From JBDTMC01 sp039934475 (GTDB taxonomy: Bacteria; Acidobacteriota; Terriglobia; Bryobacterales; Bryobacteraceae): a stretch of 9,278 nt of DNA. The DNA lies in assembly GCA_039934475.1 (NCBI GenBank), contig JBDTMC010000310.1:1-9278 (forward strand). The letters are read 5' to 3'. Below are positions 1 through 6,705 of this stretch, piece by piece. The position numbers and the translations under genes were made by a program. A model generated the notes under the pieces. The model was not told where the DNA came from. It saw nothing but the letters and a program-made list of their open reading frames with translations, and made no database searches. The first letter of the stretch is position 1. The number at the start of each line of letters is the position of its first letter.

Positions 1-231
1 GCCCGTGTCACGGAACGTGTCCGGCGTAAATTCATCCGGCGAGAGATCGATCTTGAACTTCGCCATTTGCGTATTCAACCCATTCACGAGAACCGAACAG
101 ATACCGTAAAGGACCATCGCCGCGGCACGCCTCACTGCCACCACCCGTTGCGCTTTGGCGAGCAGGAACTCGTCATTTTCTGCCATGCGCTCAATCTTCT
201 GAGCGAGGCGCTTTAGTCGATCTTCGTTCAT
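1..231 (-). CDS. Hypothetical protein, N-terminal 77 residues (gene leaves the window)
   Basis: The frame is open from an ATG at 229-231 to the left window edge, giving 77 codons with no stop. I do not recognise the product. The first 30 residues are charged and probably helical (MNEDRLKRLAQKIERM...). Residues 36-49 are hydrophobic, which could be an amphipathic helix or a weak membrane segment, and an acidic tail around residues 62-76 (DLSPDEFTPDTF) follows. There is no signal peptide. The gene begins four bases after the stop codon of the Gfo/Idh/MocA-like gene on the same strand, so the two are probably co-transcribed and perhaps translationally coupled. The purine-rich GAAGAG just before the ATG overlaps the upstream stop and could act as a weak ribosome binding site. 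The reading frame and tight spacing support a real gene, but its function is unknown. Confidence 0.6.
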   Translation of the reverse strand, partial: MNEDRLKRLAQKIERMAENDEFLLAKAQRVVAVRRAAAMVLYGICSVLVNGLNTQMAKFKIDLSPDEFTPDTFRDTG

Positions 232-235
232 CTCT

Positions 236-1468
236 TCAGGCCTTAGGATAGTCCCACGGTTGGCGATACGGCCGGGCAAGCAAAGCGTTCGCCTCCGGGT
301 CGCCGGGAATCTCCATCTTCACACCGTCCCAGATTACCCTGCGTCCGAGGTTCATTGAGATCATCGCCAGCAGACTCATGTTGGTGGATCGCTGGGCGCC
401 TTCAATATCGCTACTGGTTCGTTTGGTGCCCTCGATGCTGGCTAGAAAGCCATTCCAACCCCGTTCCGTAGCCGGCACTCTGCGGCCATCTGCATGAACG
501 GAACCCTCACCGCGGGCCGCGGGATTGAAAGTCCAACCGTGGTCCCCAGCCGTGTGCAATGTCCCTTCAGTTCCGTAGTAATAGACGCCGGAGCTTCCGC
601 CATAGGAGCGGTGCTCCCAAACAGTGGTGAAGTTCCGGAATTCGAAGGTGGATACCTGGGTGTCGGGACCGTTTGAGTCGTCGTCACTGCCGTGCCGGGT
701 CCCCACGGAGAACACTTTGGTGGGCGACTTTTCTTCACTCCACGCCAGGACTTCGTGGAAGCAGTTTGCCGCTTCATAGCCGCCGGAGCCATTGGCGAAT
801 TCCAGACGGCGGCGAAAGCCTCCGGAATGGAGTGAGGGATGATACGGCAACAGCGAGGCCGGTCCGCACCACATGTCCCAATCCAGCCCTTTCGGCACAA
901 CAGCGCCGGGCAGGATGCCGGCAACGTTGACACTGCTGGAGGTACATACCCGTATCTGATTGATGCGTCCCAGCCTGCCGGATCTTAGGAACGTGAGGCC
1001 GGATGCATTGTGCCGCTGCGCCCCCACCTGTACCACCACATCGGCATCGCGAGCCGCCTTCACCATCGCGCGACCTTCGTTGATAGTGTGGCAAAGCGGC
1101 GATTCCAGCCACACATGCGCACCCGCCTGGACAGACGCAATCGTGGTGAGGGCGTGCCAGTGGTCGGGCGTGGCGATAATGCAGATCTCAGGCTTCTCCT
1201 TCGCCAGCATCTCGCGGTAGTCCCTGTACCGCGCGGGTCTGTCGCCAGTGCACGTGCTCACCTCCGCAGCGGCAGGCGCCAACTGGTTCTCATCGACATC
1301 GCAAAGAGCCACGACCTTTGTACGGCCGGCCTCCATCGCGTTGCGCAGAACATCTCTGCCTCGCGATCCGGCACCGATAAGGGCGGTTCTATATCTCGTG
1401 TTTGACTGGCCCAGAAGCGGAATGGCCGTCCAGGCGGCCGCCGACTGCAAGAATTCACGACGCTGCAT
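236..1468 (-). CDS. Tat-exported Gfo/Idh/MocA-family oxidoreductase-like protein with altered catalytic motifs
   Basis: This is a 410-residue NAD(P)-binding protein of the Gfo/Idh/MocA family, whose usual members oxidise or reduce sugars, inositols and similar polyols. It opens with a twin-arginine signal (QRREFLQS at residues 2-9, then a hydrophobic stretch to about residue 20), so export through Tat to the periplasm is likely, as known for Zymomonas glucose-fructose oxidoreductase. The Rossmann glycine motif GAGSRG is at 32-37, an acidic CDVDE follows the second strand, and PDHWH is at 101-105. The usual E-K-P motif reads E-S-P (122-124). In the segment normally shaped GG-x3-D-x3-H, the Asp position is Ala234 while His238 is kept. 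The cofactor fold therefore looks intact but the catalytic set does not. A longer ATG-initiated frame exists upstream (to 1609). I chose the ATG at 1468 because it places the Tat motif at the N-terminus and has GAGG just upstream. The substrate is unknown, and a non-catalytic role is possible. Confidence 0.9.
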   Translation of the reverse strand: MQRREFLQSAAAWTAIPLLGQSNTRYRTALIGAGSRGRDVLRNAMEAGRTKVVALCDVDENQLAPAAAEVSTCTGDRPARYRDYREMLAKEKPEICIIATPDHWHALTTIASVQAGAHVWLESPLCHTINEGRAMVKAARDADVVVQVGAQRHNASGLTFLRSGRLGRINQIRVCTSSSVNVAGILPGAVVPKGLDWDMWCGPASLLPYHPSLHSGGFRRRLEFANGSGGYEAANCFHEVLAWSEEKSPTKVFSVGTRHGSDDDSNGPDTQVSTFEFRNFTTVWEHRSYGGSSGVYYYGTEGTLHTAGDHGWTFNPAARGEGSVHADGRRVPATERGWNGFLASIEGTKRTSSDIEGAQRSTNMSLLAMISMNLGRRVIWDGVKMEIPGDPEANALLARPYRQPWDYPKA

Positions 1469-1531
1469 GCACCTCAGAGTATCATCAGAGGAATGCACTG
1501 CCGGAACGGGAGGGTTTTTGGGACGGAATTC

Positions 1532-2155
1532 ATGGACAGTGCCGCTCCCGAACTGGCCCGAGGGGCGCTCCGGGACTTGGTGCGAATCAATCGCTTCCTC
1601 GGCGGGCATATCGTTCTGCGGTCGATGCTGTCGCGGTTAGTGCATCGTGACGAGGAGTTCTCCGTGCTCGATGTGGGCGCGGCATCGGGTGATATGGCTG
1701 CCCAGATTCGCCGCCGCTATCCGCGCGCCACCGTCGTTTGCCTCGATCAACGCCCGATCCATCTGGATGCCGCTTCCGGCTTGCGCGTCGCCGGAGACGC
1801 CTTCCGGTTACCCTTCGGCGAGCGCAGCTTCGACTTTGTTTTCTCGTCCCTCTTCCTGCACCATTTCGAGGATCCGCATGTAGTAGAGTTGCTCCAGTCT
1901 TTTCGCCGAGTGGCACGCCGCGCGGTGCTTGCCATCGATTTGGAACGCCATCCTCTGGCCTACTACTTCATCCCTTCGACAAAAATGGTCTTGGGCTGGG
2001 ACCCCATCACAGTGAATGACGCGCCTGTTTCCGTCGAATCGGGTTTTCACCGCGGGGAACTGCTGCGATTGGCACACGCCGCTGGTCTGACTGAGGCCGC
2101 CGTCACCCGCCACCACCCCTGGTTTCGCCTCGCACTCGTGGCGCCCACTACTTAG
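1532..2155 (+). CDS. Class I SAM-dependent methyltransferase
   Basis: A 207-residue cytoplasmic protein with the Methyltransf_11-type Rossmann fold. Motif I, VLDVGAASGD, is at residues 45-54 and forms the SAM-binding loop. LDQRP at 71-75 ends the second strand with the acidic residue that normally holds the ribose. GDAFRLPF (88-95) and the SFDFVFSSLFLHHFED stretch (99-114) are the usual post-I and motif II region. The conserved-looking N-terminus (LRDLVRINRFLGG) and the C-terminal HHPWFRLALVAP resemble methyltransferases found beside type III polyketide synthase and FAD-reductase genes in several phyla, but no such partners are here, so the substrate is unknown. An in-frame ATG at 1493 would add 13 residues. 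It has a purine run directly against it with no spacing, so I prefer the ATG at 1532, where family-like sequence begins; its own ribosome binding site (GGGACGG) is weak. The gene is divergent from the Gfo/Idh unit across 63 bp. Confidence 0.85.
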   Translation: MDSAAPELARGALRDLVRINRFLGGHIVLRSMLSRLVHRDEEFSVLDVGAASGDMAAQIRRRYPRATVVCLDQRPIHLDAASGLRVAGDAFRLPFGERSFDFVFSSLFLHHFEDPHVVELLQSFRRVARRAVLAIDLERHPLAYYFIPSTKMVLGWDPITVNDAPVSVESGFHRGELLRLAHAAGLTEAAVTRHHPWFRLALVAPTT

Positions 2156-2212
2156 GGTACTGGTATACATGACACACCCAACCGTTGCTCGGAGAAAATC
2201 AAGCGGTATAGC

Positions 2213-3331
2213 ATGAGACGACTTATGATGAGAATGCTGATTCTGATGTCCGTATTTGGCCTTTCCGCCTATGCCGTGGACGTTCCATCCACTCAGGTGC
2301 CAGTGGAGATCACCCACGAAAAGGGGAGTTTCAGCGGTCAAATCTCCGTTTCGGTGAATGGTTCCATGAACAACGCGAAAACTGAATGGAACGCCACGAT
2401 TCGGAACACGTCAGAGCACAAGATTTTCCGGGTGACGTTCTGCGTTAAGGCGTTTGATGCCACCGATCAGCAAATCAAGCCCGGCGGCAACGAATGCGTA
2501 CTGACACTGTGGGGGAGCAATTGGGAGGCGGGAACGCCACTGAACTTCAAGGGCAAGCAGAACATCAAGATCAGCGATAACAAGGCTCCCATTCAGGCGA
2601 TGAAATATACCGTGATCGCAACGGAGGTCTTCGACCATTCGCCCAACCTCCGATATTTGGACGTGCGCTGTCCGCTCGTATGGTCTTCCGCACTTCGGGT
2701 GTTTGCGGATAAGAAATTCCGGCCCACCGTCATGGACAAAGATAGTTTCACGGCAACCTACGCCTACGATGGTGGAAGGATTCGACGTTATGGCGATGCC
2801 AAGCAAATGCTCAAATCATTCACCAATGCGAACACGGCATTCATGGGTCCAACGTGGGAATCCTTCAGGATTGATGCGGCGTCCCTGTACCTTCGTGAAG
2901 AGAAGCCGGGAGCCTGTACCGCCGAAGTCAAGATGACCTTTGCCGGGTTCGGGAAACCCTTTATGGGAACGTTGGGTTGGTACGCAGTGGAGTCGAATTT
3001 CAATTTCGAGAAAGCCCTACTGGATGGATTGGAAGCACAATCCAAACAAGCGGCAAGTGCCGATCTGGACAAGGCCATCAGCCAACTTCCGACTGAAGCC
3101 CCCAAACTCGTTGAGACTGTGACAAAGCCACAACTGACTATCACATCGGAGCCAGCCGGGGCGGAAATCGAGATTGACGGGGAATTCATCGGGAACACCC
3201 CGACCACCGTGACGGCCAAGCAAGGCAAGGTTGTTGTTAAGGTGAAGAAGGCCGGATTCCAGCCATGGGAACGGACGCTGACGCTTAATGGTGGAGACAA
3301 GCGGACTCTCAATGCCGAGATGGTCAAGTAG
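2213..3331 (+). CDS. Exported protein with C-terminal PEGA domain
   Basis: A 372-residue protein with a Sec-type signal peptide: basic MRR start, hydrophobic core, likely cleavage after the AYA at about residues 19-21. The mature part has three regions. Residues about 30-145 look like a beta-sandwich, containing alternating strands and a phrase of the type NATIRNTSEHKIFRVTFCV, as in FxLYD-like domains. Residues about 150-285 form a region I do not recognise (ADKKFRPTVMDKDSF, then GFGKPFMGTLGWYAVESNF). Residues 308-372 are a PEGA domain, starting LTITSEPAGAEIEIDGEFIG and continuing through KVKKAGFQPWERTLTL. PEGA is a small beta-rich module of bacterial surface proteins, probably used for binding or assembly. 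No enzyme motif is visible. Several ATGs lie in the first eight codons, and the start given is the most upstream; no strong ribosome binding site distinguishes them. The gene follows the methyltransferase by 57 bp and converges with the PDZ gene. Confidence 0.85.
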   Translation: MRRLMMRMLILMSVFGLSAYAVDVPSTQVPVEITHEKGSFSGQISVSVNGSMNNAKTEWNATIRNTSEHKIFRVTFCVKAFDATDQQIKPGGNECVLTLWGSNWEAGTPLNFKGKQNIKISDNKAPIQAMKYTVIATEVFDHSPNLRYLDVRCPLVWSSALRVFADKKFRPTVMDKDSFTATYAYDGGRIRRYGDAKQMLKSFTNANTAFMGPTWESFRIDAASLYLREEKPGACTAEVKMTFAGFGKPFMGTLGWYAVESNFNFEKALLDGLEAQSKQAASADLDKAISQLPTEAPKLVETVTKPQLTITSEPAGAEIEIDGEFIGNTPTTVTAKQGKVVVKVKKAGFQPWERTLTLNGGDKRTLNAEMVK

Positions 3332-3358
3332 TTGAGCCTGTCAAGTGTATCCATACCC

Positions 3359-4522
3359 CTACTTAGCTGGGCATCGCTGTAGCCGTCCACCAAAAACCGC
3401 GATCCAGCACCCCTCCTGGACCTCTTTCCCCAACTCCTCGCCGTTCCAGTTAACCGTTGCGCCCACCCATTGGGGCGGCACGTCGAGTCGCAATGCACCA
3501 ACACCTCTGCTCACCAGCAGAATCTCCTTCGCATCCTGCAAATACTGCCCTTGCAGACGACCCGTGAATGTCTCTTCCCACTGCCGCGGAACGATCTTGG
3601 CCTCGACACGTTTCCGGTCGCGCCCGCGCTGGATCATCACCGTGACCGACTTCTCCTGCCGCGCGTCAGCGAGGATTCTCAGGTACACGGCCGGACTATC
3701 CACTGCCTTGCCATCGATTGCCACAATCCGGTCGTCCTTCTGCAGCGGACCCTTGTAACCCTCGGGAAGGGAAGTGACCACAGGGGAGCCTGCTACCGAA
3801 GCGTCGTATTCGAAGGGTCCGATGGATAGCGTGGCACTGGCGACCGGCTTGACACGCGTCGAGCCCAGTGCGTCATTCCGCCGCCCCGCCTCAATCCGAA
3901 GGATCTGCACCCAGTGGCATCGTCCGAAGGCGGGGTTCCCTGTTTCGCAATCGGATTGTGCGGGAAACTCTTCCGCCTCGCGTCCCGCCAGCCGCGTGAG
4001 TCCTTCTTCCACTGTGTTGATAGGCTGAAATGGGAACCCCGCCGCTGAGAGACGTGACCGCTCCTCCGGGTCTACCTGATTGGCCGGTGCCGTCCAGAAG
4101 ACCGTCGCATTGGCGCTGTTGGCTCCGAAGAGGCGGTTGGAATCCATGGCGGGGCGCGGCGATCCGTCCGCCAAGGTAGCGGCGAAGAGGCCCGCCGCCC
4201 GTGAGGGCGCGTAGAAGGCCATCCATGCCTGTTCACCGGTCGCAATGAGAAAATTCCGATTCGGCAGCACCATCGGCATCTTCTCCGCGCGCGCCACCAG
4301 TTGACTCAGCGCCAAAATCCCGGCATCTCCCGTAGGGACTCCTTCGGGAATCAGGACATTCCAATCCTGTTTGAGAACTTGCTGAATGATGGGATGGCCT
4401 GCGGGTGCCAGCACCACCGCCAACGGCGCCGCCTTTGTACTTTGCCGGAACTGCACTTTTACATCGGCGCCGCTAGCCGTTGGCGCCAGCGTCACCATGA
4501 GAGCCACCCACGCAAATCTCAT
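3359..4522 (-). CDS. Secreted PDZ-domain protein with degenerate alpha/beta-hydrolase-like N-terminal half
   Basis: A 387-residue exported protein. The N-terminus (MRFAWVALMVTLAPTASGA) is a short Sec signal, cleaved near residue 19. Residues about 30-165 read like an alpha/beta hydrolase core: a strand (APLAVVLAP), a second strand (DWNVLIPEG, 53-61), and NRNFLIATGEQAWMAFYAP, laid out like a nucleophile elbow. The expected G-x-S-x-G is GEQAW (96-100), with Gln98 in place of Ser, so esterase or peptidase activity is doubtful. A PDZ domain spans about 245-312, including the KDDRIVAIDGKAV peptide-groove strand (262-274). The C-terminal 60 residues carry a WVGATVNWNGEEL segment of unknown role. 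There are four cysteines in the mature part (192, 202, 372, 384), which could form disulfides outside the cytoplasm. GAAGG lies close upstream of the ATG. The PDZ call is firm; the hydrolase ancestry is inferred from strand pattern alone. Confidence 0.8.
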   Translation of the reverse strand: MRFAWVALMVTLAPTASGADVKVQFRQSTKAAPLAVVLAPAGHPIIQQVLKQDWNVLIPEGVPTGDAGILALSQLVARAEKMPMVLPNRNFLIATGEQAWMAFYAPSRAAGLFAATLADGSPRPAMDSNRLFGANSANATVFWTAPANQVDPEERSRLSAAGFPFQPINTVEEGLTRLAGREAEEFPAQSDCETGNPAFGRCHWVQILRIEAGRRNDALGSTRVKPVASATLSIGPFEYDASVAGSPVVTSLPEGYKGPLQKDDRIVAIDGKAVDSPAVYLRILADARQEKSVTVMIQRGRDRKRVEAKIVPRQWEETFTGRLQGQYLQDAKEILLVSRGVGALRLDVPPQWVGATVNWNGEELGKEVQEGCWIAVFGGRLQRCPAK

Positions 4523-4689
4523 CTCCCTTCATTGTAGGGAATTCTCAGGTCGGTGGGGATTCTCTAGTTAGAGGCAGGACATTGGGGGGAATATAGTTAG
4601 TTAAGTTATAGAAACAACGAAAGAAAAATACAATTGATCTATCCGTCACCGCACCCTGCCTAGTTGTATCACTCTGGGAAGGAGAACCA
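4523..4689. promoter_or_regulatory. AT-rich divergent promoter region between the PDZ gene and the cytochrome gene
   Basis: These 167 bp separate two divergent start codons, so promoters for both should lie here. Positions 4591-4640 contain only 11 G or C in 50 bases, far below the surrounding sequence. Possible -10 elements for the cytochrome are TATAGT at 4592-4597 and TACAAT at 4629-4634. Neither has a good -35 hexamer at standard spacing. The heptamer TAGTTAG occurs twice, at 4565-4571 and 4594-4600, 29 bp apart, and could be part of an operator or chance. The region is supported by gene geometry and base composition; the individual elements are guesses. Confidence 0.45.
4679..4684 (+). 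promoter_or_regulatory. Ribosome binding site deciding the GTG start of the cytochrome gene
   Basis: AAGGAG lies five bases before the GTG at 4690, a near-perfect Shine-Dalgarno sequence at good spacing. It fixes the non-ATG start, and the signal peptide begins immediately after it. Confidence 0.85.
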
Positions 4690-6660
4690 GTGAAAGCCTC
4701 AGTTGTCCTAGTCACTCTCGCACTTCTTATTGGCCTTGGGTTGACGCTCTTCGCCGATGACAATGAAAGGGAAAGGGCGATTTCGCCGAGTATCGCCGCA
4801 GCCGCGGCCGTTCCACATGTCATTGCGTGGAACGATCTCGGAATGCATTGTATGGATAAAGACTATAGTGTCTTTTCCGTACTGCCGCCCTTTAACATTC
4901 TTCACGTACAAGTCATTGATGCTTCCGGCCACCTTGTGAAGAATGGAACTACTTACACGGTCAATTTTCAAGGAACCAAGGATCCCACCGGCTCAATTAA
5001 CACCACATCGGCAAAGAAAACTAATTTCTGGCAGTACGTTCTGCCGATCTTCGGCGTTTCGCTGCCGGTGGATTCCGGGCTGGCGGGAATGAAGATGCCA
5101 GGCAGCGCCAATACGGGACAGCCGCTCGTCTTCAATGCGGTTGCCAACGAATTTGAGGGCACCGGTATCCCAATCATCCCCATCGACAACGCCGGTAAGA
5201 CCAACACGTATCCCTTGGTGAGGGTGAATGCCCTCAGCGGCTCCACGGTGGTGGCTGGGACCGTAGCTGTGCTCCCCGTCTCGACCGAGATGACTTGCAT
5301 CAAATGCCACGCATCCAATTCAGTAGTGGCGGCAATGCCTCCCGGCGGCTGGGTGAACTACACGAAGGATGCCGACAAGGACTACAAACTCAACATCCTT
5401 AAGCTGCATGATGCCAAACCACAGAATGCGGCGCTCTACCAGCAGGCACTAGTGACGGCCGGTTACCCAAATGGTCTGTTAAAGTCCGCGATGGCGGGGA
5501 ATCCTCCACTGTGCGCGAAGTGCCACCTCTCTAACGCCCTCGCTCCGTACGGCATAACCGGTGTCGCCGGTGTTCCGCCGCTCACCGCTTCGGAGCATGG
5601 ATTCCACGCCAACGTAGTCGATCCTTCCACGGGCCAGACTCTGGAGGCAAACACCGACCGGGCCGCCTGCTACACATGCCATCCCGGTTCCACCACGCGC
5701 TGCCTTCGTGGCGCGATGGGAAGCGCTGTCGCGTCTGACGGCTCCCTCGCGATCCAGTGCCAGAGTTGCCACGGCAGCATGAGTAAGGTGGGCACAGCCA
5801 CGCGCGCTGGTTGGCTGGACGAACCCAATTGCCAGGCCTGTCACACCGGAACCGCCGTGCAGAACAACGGTCAGATTCGCTACAGCGACGTGTTTGAAAC
5901 CAACGGCCAGATGCGGGTAGCGGTGAATAACACATTCGCCACCAATCCGAATAATCCATCTCCCGGATACTCACTCTTCAAGGTTTCCTCAGGCCACGGC
6001 GGTCTGCAATGCGAAGCCTGCCACGGTTCCACCCACGCCGAGTATCCGGCCGCCGGCGCGAATGACAACCTCGGCGCCACGAAGTTACAAGGGCACGCCG
6101 GAGTTCTGGTGGAGTGCCAATCCTGCCATAACACGATGCCGAACACCAGCAACGGCGGTCCTCACGGAATGCATTCCATTGGCCAGAGCTGGGTAAGCGG
6201 CCATCAGAACGCGGCCGAGGGCAACAAAGCGATTTGCCAGACTTGTCACGGAACCGACTACCGCGGCACTGTGCTCTCCTATGCGCAGGGCGACCGCAGC
6301 CTCAGTGCTTTCGGCACGAAGACTTTCTGGCGAGGATTCCAGGTCGGCTGCTACAACTGCCATAACGGTCCAAACAGCGATGACCGTAACTCTAACTCGG
6401 CTCCTCTGGTTACCAACGCCTCTGTTTCGACCACCGGCGGCACGTCGGCTCAGGTAACGCTGAAGGGCAGCGACGCCAACGGCAACTCACTCACATGGCG
6501 GATTGTTTCTCAACCGGCTAACGGCACGGTTGGCCTTTCTGGGAATGTCGCCACCTATTTCCCAGCGGCCGGATTCAAAGGGACAGAGACCTTCACGTTC
6601 GCGGCTTGGGATGGCCAGACGAATTCCAACCTCGGCACGATCACGATGACCGTGAACTAG
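4690..6660 (+). CDS. Nine-heme c-type cytochrome with C-terminal Ig-like domain
   Basis: A 656-residue exported multiheme cytochrome, presumably an electron carrier in the periplasm or at the outer surface. The signal peptide covers residues 1 to about 22 (cleavage near LTLFA/DD). Residues about 43-200 form a heme-free domain opening with WNDLGMHC (47-54) and SVFSVLPPFN, a pattern I recall from multiheme proteins of other metal- and sulfur-active bacteria. Nine CxxCH heme sites follow, with first cysteines at residues 203, 275, 327, 357, 381, 441, 476, 516 and 554. Residues about 575-656 form an Ig- or cadherin-like beta domain (GSDANGNSLTWRI, then GFKGTETFTFAAWDG), typical of cell-surface proteins. 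Two further cysteines, 54 and 338, are outside heme motifs. Initiation is at GTG with a strong ribosome binding site. The gene stands alone between a divergent and a convergent gene, and no porin, cytochrome maturation or reductase gene is near it. Its redox partner is unknown. Confidence 0.93.
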   Translation: MKASVVLVTLALLIGLGLTLFADDNERERAISPSIAAAAAVPHVIAWNDLGMHCMDKDYSVFSVLPPFNILHVQVIDASGHLVKNGTTYTVNFQGTKDPTGSINTTSAKKTNFWQYVLPIFGVSLPVDSGLAGMKMPGSANTGQPLVFNAVANEFEGTGIPIIPIDNAGKTNTYPLVRVNALSGSTVVAGTVAVLPVSTEMTCIKCHASNSVVAAMPPGGWVNYTKDADKDYKLNILKLHDAKPQNAALYQQALVTAGYPNGLLKSAMAGNPPLCAKCHLSNALAPYGITGVAGVPPLTASEHGFHANVVDPSTGQTLEANTDRAACYTCHPGSTTRCLRGAMGSAVASDGSLAIQCQSCHGSMSKVGTATRAGWLDEPNCQACHTGTAVQNNGQIRYSDVFETNGQMRVAVNNTFATNPNNPSPGYSLFKVSSGHGGLQCEACHGSTHAEYPAAGANDNLGATKLQGHAGVLVECQSCHNTMPNTSNGGPHGMHSIGQSWVSGHQNAAEGNKAICQTCHGTDYRGTVLSYAQGDRSLSAFGTKTFWRGFQVGCYNCHNGPNSDDRNSNSAPLVTNASVSTTGGTSAQVTLKGSDANGNSLTWRIVSQPANGTVGLSGNVATYFPAAGFKGTETFTFAAWDGQTNSNLGTITMTVN

Positions 6661-6669
6661 GTTGCTTGC

Positions 6670-6705
6670 GGCCGGCGGAACACCTGCACCCCGCCGGCCC
6701 TTTTT
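6670..6705 (+). terminator. Intrinsic terminator of the cytochrome gene
   Basis: A perfect 9-bp GC-only stem, GGCCGGCGG (6670-6678) pairing with CCGCCGGCC (6691-6699), encloses a 12-base loop and is followed by CTTTTT (6700-6705). It lies nine bases after the cytochrome stop. The T-run shares bases with the stop codon (TAA on the minus strand, 6704-6706) of the convergent VOC gene. Read from the other strand the hairpin is not followed by a T-run, so it should terminate efficiently only on the plus strand. Confidence 0.9.

Noticed and set aside
774..1112. A 112-codon minus-strand frame inside the Gfo/Idh-like gene.
   Set aside because: It is the same strand in a shifted frame. The long frame carries the family motifs without interruption, so there is no frameshift to explain.
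1469..1609. In-frame N-terminal extension of the Gfo/Idh-like protein to an ATG at 1609.
   Set aside because: It would bury the twin-arginine motif 47 residues inside the protein and overlap the divergent methyltransferase gene.
1808..2341. A 177-codon minus-strand open frame across the methyltransferase 3' end and the PEGA gene start.
   Set aside because: It is opposite two well-supported genes and its translation has no family features.
3322..3345. Short inverted repeats (TCAA-gtag-TTGA-gcctg-TCAA) between the PEGA and PDZ genes, considered as a terminator.
   Set aside because: The stems are only four AT-rich base pairs and no T-run follows on either strand.
2788..3504. A 238-codon minus-strand open frame opposite the PEGA gene.
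   Set aside because: It is antisense to a plus-strand gene with a clear signal peptide and a PEGA domain, its translation shows no recognisable motif, and it overlaps the convergent PDZ gene.
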